Shown in pieces: positions 1 through 10,270 of a DNA stretch of 64,000 nucleotides. Numbering within the stretch: position 1 is the stretch's first letter; every line of letters begins with the position of its first letter. The notes beneath the pieces are model-generated. The model ran no database searches. It worked only from the letters and a program-made list of their open reading frames with translations, and was not told the origin of the DNA. The stretch spans positions 32,828,440 through 32,892,439 of the forward strand of contig OX485807.1 of the NCBI GenBank assembly GCA_950295325.1, read 5' to 3'. The translations under genes and the position numbers were made by a program. The stretch is from Polytrichum commune. Lineage: Eukaryota > Streptophyta > Polytrichopsida > Polytrichales > Polytrichaceae.

Positions 1-162
1 CAATTGAAGCTAATTCTGCATGTCGATTAGTGGTGTTCGTTTGTCCAACCACCTTGCAGCCCTCATCATGCCCCTGCACACCACGCCCTTCATCAAGATC
101 CTTAACCTTGCTCTCAAATAGCCACTTCCACCCAAACCTTACAACTTACAAAACTCTACCTT

Positions 163-520
163 CCTTTGTATAAGGCACGTGGGCCTTGTGTGGTCGCTCT
201 TCTTAATCAAAGGCCTACACTTTGTGTGGTATATGGCAAGGCTTGCGGTTAAATAAGGCCACCACCCAAAAGACATGTGTTGCAATGAGATTGGACTACC
301 ATGCTCAATATATAGACACCATTCTAAAGTTAATTTGAACACGAATGGGAAGGTCTATGTGAACATTTTAAGAATAGGGACCACACAAGACCCGTATGCC
401 TTATACAAAGGAAGGCAATGTTGCCTATATTTGTGTGGTGTATGGGAAGGTTTGGTATTGAGAACAGGCACCCAAAAGACATGTTCCAATATATAGACTA
501 GGTTCAATAATGAACATAAT
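163..520. repeat. Small repeat block with inverted and direct copies
   Basis: An imperfect 33 bp inverted repeat pairs 163-195 with 379-411, both built around CCTTTGTATAAGGCA and its complement. Two direct copies of a second motif, TTGTGTGGTRTATGG followed by CACCCAAAAGACATG, lie near 211-300 and 430-500. Similar pieces (a TATTTGAGTGGTATATGG core) recur near 1300, near 11000-11130 and near 40080-40140, so this is a dispersed family. No coding potential is visible. Confidence 0.6.
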
Positions 521-571
521 AGGGAGGGCCTATATGAGCACTGCGGGAGTACTCTTTAAATGCTCATATAG

Positions 572-783
572 GCTAATTTCCTCCGATACATGGGTGGTTG
601 ACTTAATTAAAAAATTGAAAGAATTTTTTTCCGGAAGCGAAAATTTCAAGTGCTACAAGGACATTTGTCGCTGATTGAACTCGTTGGACAAATGTCCTTG
701 TAGCACTTGAAATTTTCGCTTCCGGAAAAAATTCTTTCAATTTTATAATTAAGTCAACCACCCATGTATCGGAGGAAATTAGC
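572..783. mobile_element. Fold-back (near-palindromic) MITE-like element
   Basis: Two arms of about 98 nt (572-669 and 687-783) are reverse complements with one substitution and one T-run length difference, separated by a 17 nt loop (670-686). The ends read GCTAATTTCCTCCG. No clear target-site duplication is seen. A further perfect 13 bp inverted pair (528-540 and 561-573) abuts the left end. A transcript would fold into a long hairpin, so small-RNA production is possible, but that is inference. Confidence 0.8.
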
Positions 784-1899
784 TTCTGGTGAATTGTGAT
801 GTTTGTTTGGAAATTTAAACAGTATCCTTGGCAGAGTCCCTCAACCGCATGCAGGATAACTTCAAGGGCCTCTAGACTGTAACAGCGACAATGGCGTGGA
901 CTCGATTTACATCACATGATGCCATATTCAAAATCGAAGTGTCACATGCATCGGAGCAATGCAATTCCAATTTCAACATTAAACATGCAAACTCCCGAAG
1001 TAAAACTTCAAAAAGTCTATTCGGACAGAACCCAAAACCCCAAGGGTGAGAATTCCGTCTCTGTGTCCTTACCTGAAGCCAGTACTGTCCAACAAGGCTT
1101 CCCAACACTCCAGGTCCCACCACAAGCAAGTCACTCTCCGCAACTCCACCTTCTGCCGGATTCCCTCTCATTTCATCTGCATACTACAAAATCCCAATTA
1201 GCCAAAACCCAAAATCTTAAAATCCCAAAAAACAAAAGTACAAAACACAATGGTAAACCTGCATAAGGTAAACGTCCCTAAGTCCAACATACCAACGATC
1301 TGAATACCTATATTTGAGTGGTATATGGTTAAAAGACATCGTCATGTATCTACAGCAAGATTGGACTATGTGCTCAAATTATGGTAATCCATTCAAAGTT
1401 CAGCAGTCACCATCATGGGGCCTATATGACCATTTAATGAGCCCCCCCGAAATTCTTCACTTTGATTCGAGAATGCTCCGCAAATTATTATGAGACCAAA
1501 TAATTACGGCTACGGGCACGATTTGGATTTTCCAATTATCTCGCTCGTACTTAAACATTGTGATGTGTTTCACGTCCTACACGAAGTGGGTGCAGACAGA
1601 AAAAAGTATCCGAATAATACACACCAATCTTACTACAAAACCTCTATCAGCCAAAACCCACAACCCAGAAAGAAATCAAGTAACTGAAACACAATGCGTG
1701 TCCGAGATTGAATTGGGCAGGGTCGTACACAGGTCGGTTGAGGCCCCAGCGCGGACTGCCATTGAATCCTGCATCCTCCCAAGCCCTCCAACGTGGTTGC
1801 AAGAACCAGGTGCAGAATTATGGCGAGGGAGACGAAGAGAAATGGAATTGGAATGGTAGAAGGTGGCATGTGGGAGGGAGAGCAGAGTGTTGGAAATGT
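784..1899. other. Intergenic, no gene seen
   Basis: Only short open frames with no recognisable domain or splice context. A degraded copy of the dispersed TATTTGAGTGG repeat lies near 1300-1420. Confidence 0.5.
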
Positions 1900-2090
1900 G
1901 GGAGTGACTTTGAGGTGCGAGAGAGGGAGGAGGGAGAGAGGAGACCACAGCCATAGCCATGGTGGAAGAAGAAGGGAAGGGAAAGGGAAGGGAAGGGGAG
2001 GGGATGAGGTGGGCAGTGTAAGAGATTTCTCTCATTCCCTTGGGCTTGTGACATCATCATGCAAGTTTTGTTGCCCATATATTAAGCTAA
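1900..2090 (+). repeat. Purine-rich dispersed repeat, left flank of the 7.3 kb element
   Basis: A GA-rich stretch ending in a segment with CATAGCCATGG and TTGTGACATCAT. It is homologous, in the same orientation, to 10020-10195. It is interrupted at TAA (2088-2090) by the element that follows. In the second copy the sequence runs on past TAA into sequence that matches the right flank of the element. Confidence 0.8.
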
Positions 2091-2580
2091 GGGCCTGTTT
2101 AGACTACAGTGAAGAAGTGCACGGGTCAAGAATTCTAGAAGAATGGAACAATATGATTGATCTCGGAACGGGTTCTTCATTGGCTGGGGTTTACACTATG
2201 ATTAAGAACTTCAAGCATGGATGAAAAATGACAGGAATATCAACATGGCAAGATTTTTTTTGTTAGGGGAGGTTCTCTAGTGAGTTCTATGGAGTTCTTT
2301 GAGCAACCTCAAACCCTCGGACAAGAAACTTGATCTTTGGAGAACTCCTCTAGCAAAATATGTTGCCATGTTGGCAACCATTTCATTTTTTTTTCATCCA
2401 TGCTTGAAGTTCTCCAGACCTTGGACAACTAACCAACTAATTCAATTATTAGTTAACTTGTTGCCTTTCGTAACTATAGTTGTTCGTTGTTTGACTTTCC
2501 AAAAAATGTAGTTAACTATAGTTGTTCTAAATTTAGCCTGCTAAAAAATCTAGTTAAGTATAGTTATATATATATCAAGT
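2091..2580 (+). repeat. Left long terminal inverted repeat
   Basis: Matches 9130-9424 in inverted orientation. Shared landmarks include TGAAGAAGTGCAC, CAATATGATT, GGGTTCTTCA and GGGTTTACACTATG, followed by several TAGTTAACTATAGTTG units. The arm is interrupted by a nested fold-back at about 2209-2412. Confidence 0.75.
2209..2412. mobile_element. Nested MITE inside the left TIR
   Basis: The ends AACTTCAAGCATGGATGAAA and TTTCATCCATGCTTGAAGTT are perfect inverted complements about 200 bp apart. The homologous place in the right TIR lacks the intervening sequence. Target duplication not determined. Confidence 0.6.
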
Positions 2581-3030
2581 TAACTAAAGTTGAGCGCAAC
2601 ATGTTCACGGAAGTTTTATGTAGTGTTGAAGTGTCACTAGTGTGTATTTGTGTCGGTGGTGTACATAGAAGTTGTTCCAGAGCCATTAGAAAAGTTATCA
2701 GGCCTTTAAGAGGCCTCCAATATTCGTACCCAATGGAGCCTATGTGCAGAGCCTGCCCGTGGCTACATCAAGAACGTATGACGTGGAAGGCAGTTGTACA
2801 GGTATGATTATCCATCGAATGAGAAAGTGGGATTTAGGCGCCAAGAAGCCTTGTGCGCTTACATTGTTTTGAAGTGTCAATGTTTCGCGCGCTTCTGTGG
2901 TTTCATTGTCTTTCTGACCGCTCTTCTTTTTCTATGTGTTTTTCTATGTGTCGCTTCTCTTTGCCAAGGAATTTTGCCAGGTTTAGGTTTGCTTCTAGGA
3001 ACTCTCTGGTTCTCTACTTCTGTTTCGGCA

Positions 3031-4817
3031 ATGGCTATCGGAGCGATTGAGTCAGTCAGTATTGAAAATATTTCTGAAGCAGGAGTTAGGGTTTCATTGA
3101 GAGTAGAAATTAATTCGTGGGTTTCTCTTAGGCCTAGAAAAAAGGGAGGGCACGCAAAGGATGCGGCAAGGCACGGTGGTGCATATAGCATTGAAGGATC
3201 TTATAAGGCAAAGATTTCGGGATTCCGCATGAGTCCAGGATGCAAAGGCGTTTCGGCAGTGCAAGTGCAACACGCATATCAGCGCCGTCAACTGGACTTA
3301 GATCCCATAGTCTTAATTGGGCTAGGCGCCGTAAACTGTAAGTTAGAAGCTTCGTTTCCTTACAGCATGCTTATTATTGTATTGTTAACTTTTTTTCCCT
3401 TCAAACATTGAGGGTTCTGTATATTGTTTATCTTGGCAGACTTTTGATGGCTCGAATTCTCTCTACTCCCTGAGTTCTCCTAATGTCGTTCACTTTTTTT
3501 TCTTGTCAATCAGTATGTAGACTGGTTCTCACCTTCTTCAGTCAGTTTCTCGTTTTGTCCGATTCTATATTGGTGATGAAGTTGTGAGTTCCGTGCATAT
3601 GAATGGTAGTGCATGTAAATTATTAGTTCAGAATTAGCGTCGTGACAAGAACAACGGTACCAGTCATGCTACTGTGCAGCTGTGGAATGAACTCCCATGA
3701 CATCACCAGTAGCTACTCTTTGCTGCAGTAGAACTCATATGGCATTTTGTTAAATGTTGTGGAACTTATCATTGCCATGCCTCGGTGGGCTCTGAGCTAA
3801 ATTCTATCGAAAATGTGTGCTCCTGAATCTCATAATTATGTCTCCTTCGTTTCCTTACAGCATGTTTATTATTGTATTGTTAACTTTTTTCCCTTCAAAC
3901 ATTGAGGGTTCTGTATATTGTTTATCTTGGCAGACTTGTATTTGAGTGACTTCAAAGATTGGGTACACCCAGAGAGCATCATTGGAGTTATTGTGGTTCT
4001 TCATGCTGAGATTGGAGAGCGTACTCGAGGGGTCAGGTCACATGCGGAGCTCTTAAGGGACAATGTTTTCTTTTATAATGCTACATACATACCAAGATCA
4101 AATTCTTTGACTTTTGGGACAGTGATCCCAATTCCACTTCCTGGACTCGAATCAGCTGAATGGCCGTTGCCAGATATGTATACAACAGAAGTTTTTCGGG
4201 CCAGATTTCGCACAGAGTTTCAATCTGCAATGAGGCCTACTACCGGCAGCAAACAGACACATTTCTCATGCTTTCTACCTATTCACGTCTTTGTTGATCT
4301 GTTTGTTGTAGCAAGTTCAAATGTTACAAGAAAGCCAACAATGTTTGTTTTCAAACCTGTGAAAAAAGAACTCACAGATTCCTTGATGGATCAAGGATGG
4401 AATATTAAAGTTTCAATAGGCGTTGATCACATCAAATGCACAGTTGATTCTACTTCACTGGTATTCCGTTATCACATTGGTAGGTCAATTCTATACACAA
4501 ACTTTGTGTACAATCGAGAAAGGCAAGTTGGTCTTAATAAATGGCAGGCTATGGATAATTTTGAGCCTGAAGTTATTGTGACTATCCAGTGCGAGATGGG
4601 AGACATGTGGAGCCAAGAGCTGGAAGTTGGAATGTCGTGGTCCCTGTCAGATGTGAGAAAAGAATTAGAAGTGTATTTGGGAAGTGATATTGAGTTTAGG
4701 CTTGCGATCATTGATTGTAACAGAGCGAATTTAGTCAACTACAGAAACGAAAAGAAGAAGTTTGTTGTAGACTTGTTACCACCAAAAAAACTTCGCCTTA
4801 TAGAAAAATTAGCTTAG
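3031..4817 (+). CDS. Unrecognised 396-aa protein in the 7.3 kb element (two exons)
   Basis: Exon 1 is 3031-3337 (ATG to a GTAAGT donor) and exon 2 is 3934-4817 (after TTGGCAG, ending in TAG). The junction is in frame (VN|YLYLSDF), giving 397 codons with the stop. I start at the ATG beginning MAIGAIES because the sequence upstream is T-rich and leader-like. The frame is open back to 2794 and would add a hydrophobic stretch, so a longer N-terminus is possible. I see no known domain. The C-terminal 80 residues (from about VTIQCEMGDMW) look like a small mixed alpha/beta unit; that is a guess. The gene points toward the centre of the element and converges on the transposase-like gene. Introns and codon choice look plant-like. 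It could be an accessory transposition protein or a captured host gene. Confidence 0.6.
3350..3937 (+). repeat. Direct repeat duplicating an intron 3' splice region
   Basis: Segments 3350-3443 and 3845-3937 (94 and 93 nt) are almost identical. Both contain a pyrimidine tract and TTATCTTGGCAG. Only the second acceptor keeps the frame of the surrounding gene; using the first gives a stop after three codons. Confidence 0.85.
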
Positions 4818-5343
4818 TTGATCAAGATGTTAAATTCTTGATATGTTGATCAAGATGTTCATCTTAATATGTTTCTCATGGTCATCCACTTCAATAAGTT
4901 TGTAGCAATGCAGATTGTCGTTCATGATCACTCTTTGCATCACAAATCACCTGGCTGTTTGTTTAGAGCTTGCTCTAAATTTTGCACGTCAAGTGTGTAA
5001 GTGTGTAAGAGTCAACTTGTTAGTTGCACGTCAAGTGTGTAAGAGTCTGTATTTGTAATCACGAGAACCAGGCTAAACAACAACAAAATGGTACAACAAG
5101 ATGCGTTATATGCGCGCGTTAGATGTTGTCAAGGGGTCTTCACAACTTCCCTCATCAGACACATTCTTTCAAACGATGGAGAGTTTACAAAATGGCCTAG
5201 GATAGTTCCATTTGATCAGCTTACCAGTCTGGCGGTCTCCCTATCAACATCCAACTAATAAACCCAGGCCTAGAACTTCAAGTAGAACGTCGCAGTACAC
5301 CTGGGGCGCGAACATATTAAGCTTAGTTGATCAAGATGTTAAA
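4811..5343 (+). repeat. 24 bp direct repeat at the 3' ends of two convergent genes
   Basis: A 24-mer beginning AGCTTAGTTGATCAAG occurs at 4811-4834 and 5320-5343. The first copy holds the stop codon of the plus-strand gene and the second holds the stop codon of the minus-strand gene. The 485 bp between them has no gene. Confidence 0.85.
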
Positions 5344-8300
5344 CACTATTGTTGCTTGTGCATGCTTCTTCAGTGATTGGCAACCACTTGCTGCCTTGGC
5401 GTCGACACTTGGATCTCCATGCTGCACTGTGAGCAGTTGCACTAGATCGTAAGGAAGCCTCCCGCCTTGCAGCTATTGCTAGCTCGGCTTCTAGAGTGTC
5501 GAATTCATTCACAGGAATCTGAGTATCTTTATTTCGAAATCTATGGGCTATAATCCGGTACCAATGTTGAAAAATTTGTACCAAAGGACTCTTCTTCACT
5601 CTACCTCCTGAGTGTTGGGTGTGGCGTTGGTAGGCAGTCTTAGCGGCATGATGACTATTTTCCACTCCCTGACAGCTCCATACTGCTAGAGAACCATATT
5701 TCTCTACAAAAAACACAGCATGTCGTACTAGAACATGTTGTTTGACAAGTGAGGTGATATAGTTAGATATGATTAGTGAGGTGATAATATTAAACAACAT
5801 GTAATATACTTATATAATCGAGCATATAGCAACAGAGCTCTCTATTAGTACACCGTTTGTTGTTCAAGGCACATTTCCATACCTAAGATGAATTATAGCT
5901 GATTTGCACTCTTACACTGAGGAGACACTTTGACAGGCAGACGTACCATACAGACATGAAGTTGTGGAAACGTACCATATAATGAGTCACATGTTGCTCT
6001 CCGAAGCATTTCACAAATAGCCTACCCCATGCTTCAACCTTCTGTTTGAAATCTGCAGCTGATTGATTCTCTTGCAATCTCAGACCTTGGCAATAAGGCC
6101 GGAGTTCATCTAATAACCTCCAGAGCTCAAGCCGGTCTCTTTTATCTTGGCCCCTATTAGCAAAATTTTGCTCTGCATTCACTACATCAACATATAACTT
6201 TCGTGGTGTAGATCCTGTAATCGTTTCAGGATTGAGCTTGAAAAGCTTCATAGCATGAGGTCCACTGAAGGAACATTTGTTTGGAATGTTATTACACTTC
6301 CCTGACAAGTCCTCGTCTTTAAACATAATGACATTGCCACCGTGGGCTCCAGTGAGTGATACGGCTTTCTGCATCTTGATAATGGCCTCCTTCTGTCGTG
6401 CTTCATTTCGTATCACCCACACTTGCATGAAGTGCAGATGCACAAGCTTCTCTATGATTCGATTCAGACAATGGAGTGTACATATGTGCACACGGTCTAA
6501 GGGGATGGGCAACACAGGCTTCCACCGCTCGTGTCCAATTGTTGGACTTGCATCAATTGTGTTGGAAAACATGCCATGACTCCATGAGTACTTCTGTTTT
6601 TCCTTCATTACTGTCTCAGCTTGCTCGATCGTTCCTATCATTGACTTACATCGTTGTTGATTGCAGTATATGCAACTAAATGGGTTGTTTGCTCCCATTG
6701 AAAGGCCATACATGCATTTCACTGTTTTCATGTCGGCTGCCATGTGTCATTCGACTTTGAATGAACCTATTCCTGCAACTTCAAGCATTTGTCCTCTCTC
6801 TTGCTTATCTATCAATGATGGTATTTTAGTTTGGGAGAACACCCAACTTAGTATCTTATGCGACTCTTTAGGAATCTGAAATGCAGCAATAGGCCAGACT
6901 TCTCTTTCGCTCTGCACTGAAAAATATTTCTCACTTTTAGGATCTATACTACTGTCAAGGGCTCTATTCATCAGTGTTAAAGAGACTCTCTCAAACTTTT
7001 GAGCATGCACAACTTCTGCTTCATCGAGCTTAATACAGAACATGAGTGGATTCCTGTTCAGCTCTACAATAAAAAAATTTAAACAACATGTCAAAAACTT
7101 ATATTCAATGATGCACAAATCAATGAGATTGAAGTGAACATGCAGCTTCATTTCCAACTCTAATATAAACTCTTGAAGGTGAACATGAACTCATGAAGAG
7201 CTGTGATACATACCTTCAATTGTGATGCCATATAGTTCAACCATTGTGCGTTGCACTTGCTCCACATCAGCAAAAATGTTGTTGTATTGATTCAAGGAAA
7301 CGATGACAGAGTCTTTCTCCTTAGATTTAGTTGGTAGTGGAAATGTGTTTGATTCAGTCAACGAGTAGTAATCACCAATGAACTCTGCTAACTTTAGATT
7401 GAGCATTTGTCTGGTTTTGGACACTCTGAAAGGCCTTGGAAGGCAACCTATTCGCAAACCTCTGTTTGACACCTTTACAGCACTTTGGAAACGTTTGTAA
7501 AGAGCAGCGTAGCCATTCTGTGTGATGCCATTATAGTCCATTGTTTCGACAATTTCCTCTGGACCAATGCTCTCTCCAATCTTGTCCATATATTCATTTG
7601 CAATTCCGACTCCTACTTTGTTCATTCTTGTTGTTTTGCAGATTGCAGATACTTCATTTACTGACAACATATTTGCAAGGACCTTCCCTGTTTCAGCTTG
7701 TTTTTCATGACTACCACAAAGACGCCGTCGAGATCCAGTTTCGGAATTCTGACTGCATATTTTTGTTAATGTGGTTGGCGCTATGATCGCCCTGGCCAAT
7801 CTCATTGTTCTTTTTGCTTGACCCCCTCCTGGAGCGAGATCGCATAGATCTTTGCGTGGTCTAACTATACTACGATACCCGAAAGGCGTTCGAATCAATT
7901 TTCCAATTTTTGCTTCTCGCCGTCTCAAAGTCGCCTTGGTTCTTTTGAGTTGTCCCTGAATTAATTTGAATTTCTCTTCATTTTGCTCCTTCTCACTTTC
8001 GATCAATATCCACAAGTCTAATTCAACTTGAAAGCGATCTTCTGCACTTTGTGATTCAATAGCAGTGAAATTGCGGATACGCTCTTCGTGATCAAACTGC
8101 ATGGCAGAATATTCTTCTCTCAACGTAGACAACTCGCCTCTCAAAGAATCGGTGGTTACAAGGACCTCTCTACTTTGCTGAACTATGCTCTCACGTGATT
8201 GAATTTCGGAACAAGCGAAGTTAAGTAGTCGATTCTTTTCCTCAACATCATTTGTCAATCGTAGAATATGCTCACGAAGTGCTTGTATCTCTCTCTTCCC

Positions 8301-8612
8301 TTCATCAATTTTGAACAACATTGTACTGTCAAGTGAGCATAAACTTTCTACATAGCCTAAGAGACCGTTTTTCCCCTCTCCAACATATTCTAGTAATTGG
8401 CTGACGCTTCGAAAACAAGGTCGTTTATCCAAAACAGGGTGCTTGGGATAAAGAGATCCATCAGTCCAAAGGTCAATACATGTAGCTCCCGCCTCTCTTA
8501 ATGCTGGAAACTCTGACTTGTGAGTTTGTTCATGCAACATGCGACTGCGATTTATCAATGGTGCATATTTAGAACCGATGGTAGCAGATAGTTTATAAGG
8601 TTTGTCTACCAT
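5339..8612 (-). pseudogene. Decayed transposase-like gene with N-terminal coiled coil
   Basis: Exon 1 runs 8612-7214 (ATG, then donor GTATGT). It encodes an N-terminal region, a long coiled coil (roughly residues 95-235) and a basic linker. Exon 2 starts at 7063 after TTGTAG and stays in frame to a GTACGT donor at 5976, except for an in-frame TGA at 6749-6747. A last exon lies at about 5730-5339, but no acceptor there restores the phase. After the coiled coil come an acidic site in KLDEAEV (7023-7025), a second in AADMKT (6732-6734), a CIYC pair with a later H/C-rich stretch, and an E in VENSHH (5660-5662). This D, D, E order with Cys and His between suggests an RNase H-fold transposase. That is inference from spacing; I cannot assign a named family. 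The position inside a TIR element supports it. Confidence 0.6.
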
Positions 8613-9129
8613 TTTTTAACCAAAAAAATACTATCAATCCAAAATTTGACAGACACAAATGCTACAGTGTACTGCACAATCACGCTGCAAAAGCATCACG
8701 CCAAATCTAAAACCATACAGACTAGCAGACGCTGCTCTTCATGACACACAAAATGCCACGAAAAGAAAATGGAACCGCATGAAAAGAAAAGGTCTGTTCA
8801 TGGATAGAATTGGAGCGGGAAAAATGGAGCGGGAAAGTTGACGACATGATGACGTGTGACAGGCGCATGGGCATGACAGTGAGCATGGGCAGCTTCTTTG
8901 AACTTCCCGCTCGATGACCGCCCATTCTTGGAGGGGAATATTCCCGCTTGCCCGCCCATTCCTAGAGGCACATTGTCAGGATTTGATCAAAGGACCAAGG
9001 CCTTCTCCAGGCCTCATAATTTTTCTAATGCAAGCACTATGAATGATTGTATAAAGGTGTTTCTTGATGATCTTCAATGGCCCAAGCATATTAAAGACCC
9101 TCAACTAAAGCAAATCAAGAGGTGAACTT
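8613..9129. other. Region upstream of the transposase-like gene
   Basis: Probable promoter and leader of the minus-strand gene. It contains GAGCGGGAAAAATGGAGCGGG and CCCGCTTGCCCGCCC stretches that form a weak inverted repeat, possibly a degraded small MITE. No gene seen. Confidence 0.4.
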
Positions 9130-9424
9130 CTTCGAATATATAATAATACTTGGAATTTTTCTAGTTAACTATAGTTGTTCTTCACATTGGTTTGAGATTT
9201 TTCTAGTTAACCATATATAGTCGTTCCCTGAAATGTATTGAAAAAAATATAGTCAAATATGGTTATTATAGCAATTGTCCAAGGTCTGAAGTTCTCCACC
9301 ATAGTAGTCTTGGCCATAGTGTAAACCCTGGCTCGTGAAGAACCCATGTCGTAGCTAATCATATTGTTGCATTCCCCTTAAATTCTTGATCGGTGCACTT
9401 CTTCATCATTGTCTAAACTAGCCC
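9130..9424 (-). repeat. Right long terminal inverted repeat
   Basis: Inverted homologue of 2091-2580 without the nested insertion. It ends in GTCTAAACTAGCCC at 9424 and is followed by AAAGTGTGCC, which matches the sequence after TAA in the related empty site. Confidence 0.75.
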
Positions 9425-10019
9425 AAAGTGTGCCTAAGTAATGTGGTCATTGAGTTACTATTCATGCAAAAAACACAAGAGAGTTGACTCCTTTGACTGC
9501 ATGAATGACAACTTCCACAAAACGATGAGGTAAAGAGGAGGCAAACATGACAAGTGTCATGAGGTTATACGTGTCAATGGTTATGACAATGGTCAATCTT
9601 GTTGGTTATTAGTGTAATTTAGGATAGGCCCCATAATAGGGTAAGTGACATTGTTAGCTAGGTGACACTACATATCATAAACAATGTAATTACAAATGAG
9701 CCGGTTATATTTGAGAAATAACCACTTCAAGTTCAAGACTTCAAGTAAATTATCGATCCTTTGAAAGGAATCCATGGAATTGTTGAAGAAAAGCTTTAAA
9801 ATTTTAACATGTACCCGGTTGGACTTGGAGACACTTGGATCTGGACTGAATTTGCCCAAAATCTTCTAAGACATTGGTTGACTCCCATGTTCCCACTAGC
9901 GGGAATCATGGTGTTGCTTCATCTTGTACATATAATTTAGTTTGAATCAAAAATTATGGAAATCAGAGGGACCTAGAAGAATATTGCCTCTTTTGAAAGG
10001 TGAACACCTTGAGTAAATG
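9425..10019. other. Intergenic repeats
   Basis: The first 70 bp match 10196-10265, which is empty-site homology. Near 9690-9860 is a degraded copy of a family containing GAAATAACC and TTCAAGACTT, also seen at 11265-11340 and 39620-39670. No gene seen. Confidence 0.5.
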
Positions 10020-10270
10020 AGCTTTGACATAGCCATAGCCATGGTGGGAGAGAATAGAAAAGGAAGGAAAGTAAGGAGGGTAGGATAGGGAAGGGAACGT
10101 GGGTGTAGGTAAGATGAGGTGGACAACGTATCAATTTCCCTCTTATTCCTTTGGATTGTGACATCATAGGAGTTTCATTGCCCATGTTTTAAGGTAAATG
10201 TGTCTTATGTGGTCATGACTACTTGTGAAAAAAACATGAGGGTTGACTCCGATGTTGCCACCCGCTTAAT
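10020..10270 (+). repeat. Related empty site of the 7.3 kb element
   Basis: The left part aligns with 1930-2090 (CATAGCCATGG, GTGACATCAT, TTGCCCAT). The right part aligns with 9425-9492 (TATGTGGTCAT, GTTGACTCC). They meet at a single TAA (10195-10197 region), where the other copy carries the 7.3 kb insertion. Confidence 0.75.

Larger units (their letters stand above)
2091..9424. mobile_element. 7.3 kb TIR transposon carrying two convergent genes
   Basis: The left end reads GGGCCTGTTTAGAC and the right end reads GTCTAAACTAGCCC. Homology between the two ends continues inward for about 300 bp in inverted orientation, apart from a nested insertion in the left arm. The left flank has TAA and the right flank AAA, which fits a degraded 3 bp TAA target duplication. 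The repeat at 10020-10270 aligns with sequence on both sides and lacks the element, so it acts as a related empty site. Inside are a plus-strand gene (3031-4817) and a convergent minus-strand gene (8612-5339). A TAA duplication with GGG-type ends resembles PIF/Harbinger and relatives, but neither protein is a recognisable Harbinger transposase. The minus-strand gene carries disabling changes, so this copy is probably not autonomous now. Confidence 0.8.

Noticed and set aside
872-2224. Overlapping open frames of 99-143 codons on both strands
   Set aside because: Low-complexity or purine-rich composition, no domains, no splice context; part lies in a dispersed noncoding repeat.
8722-8990. hAT-type MITE with GAGCGGGAA inverted motifs
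   Set aside because: Inverted similarity is short and imperfect and no target duplication was found.
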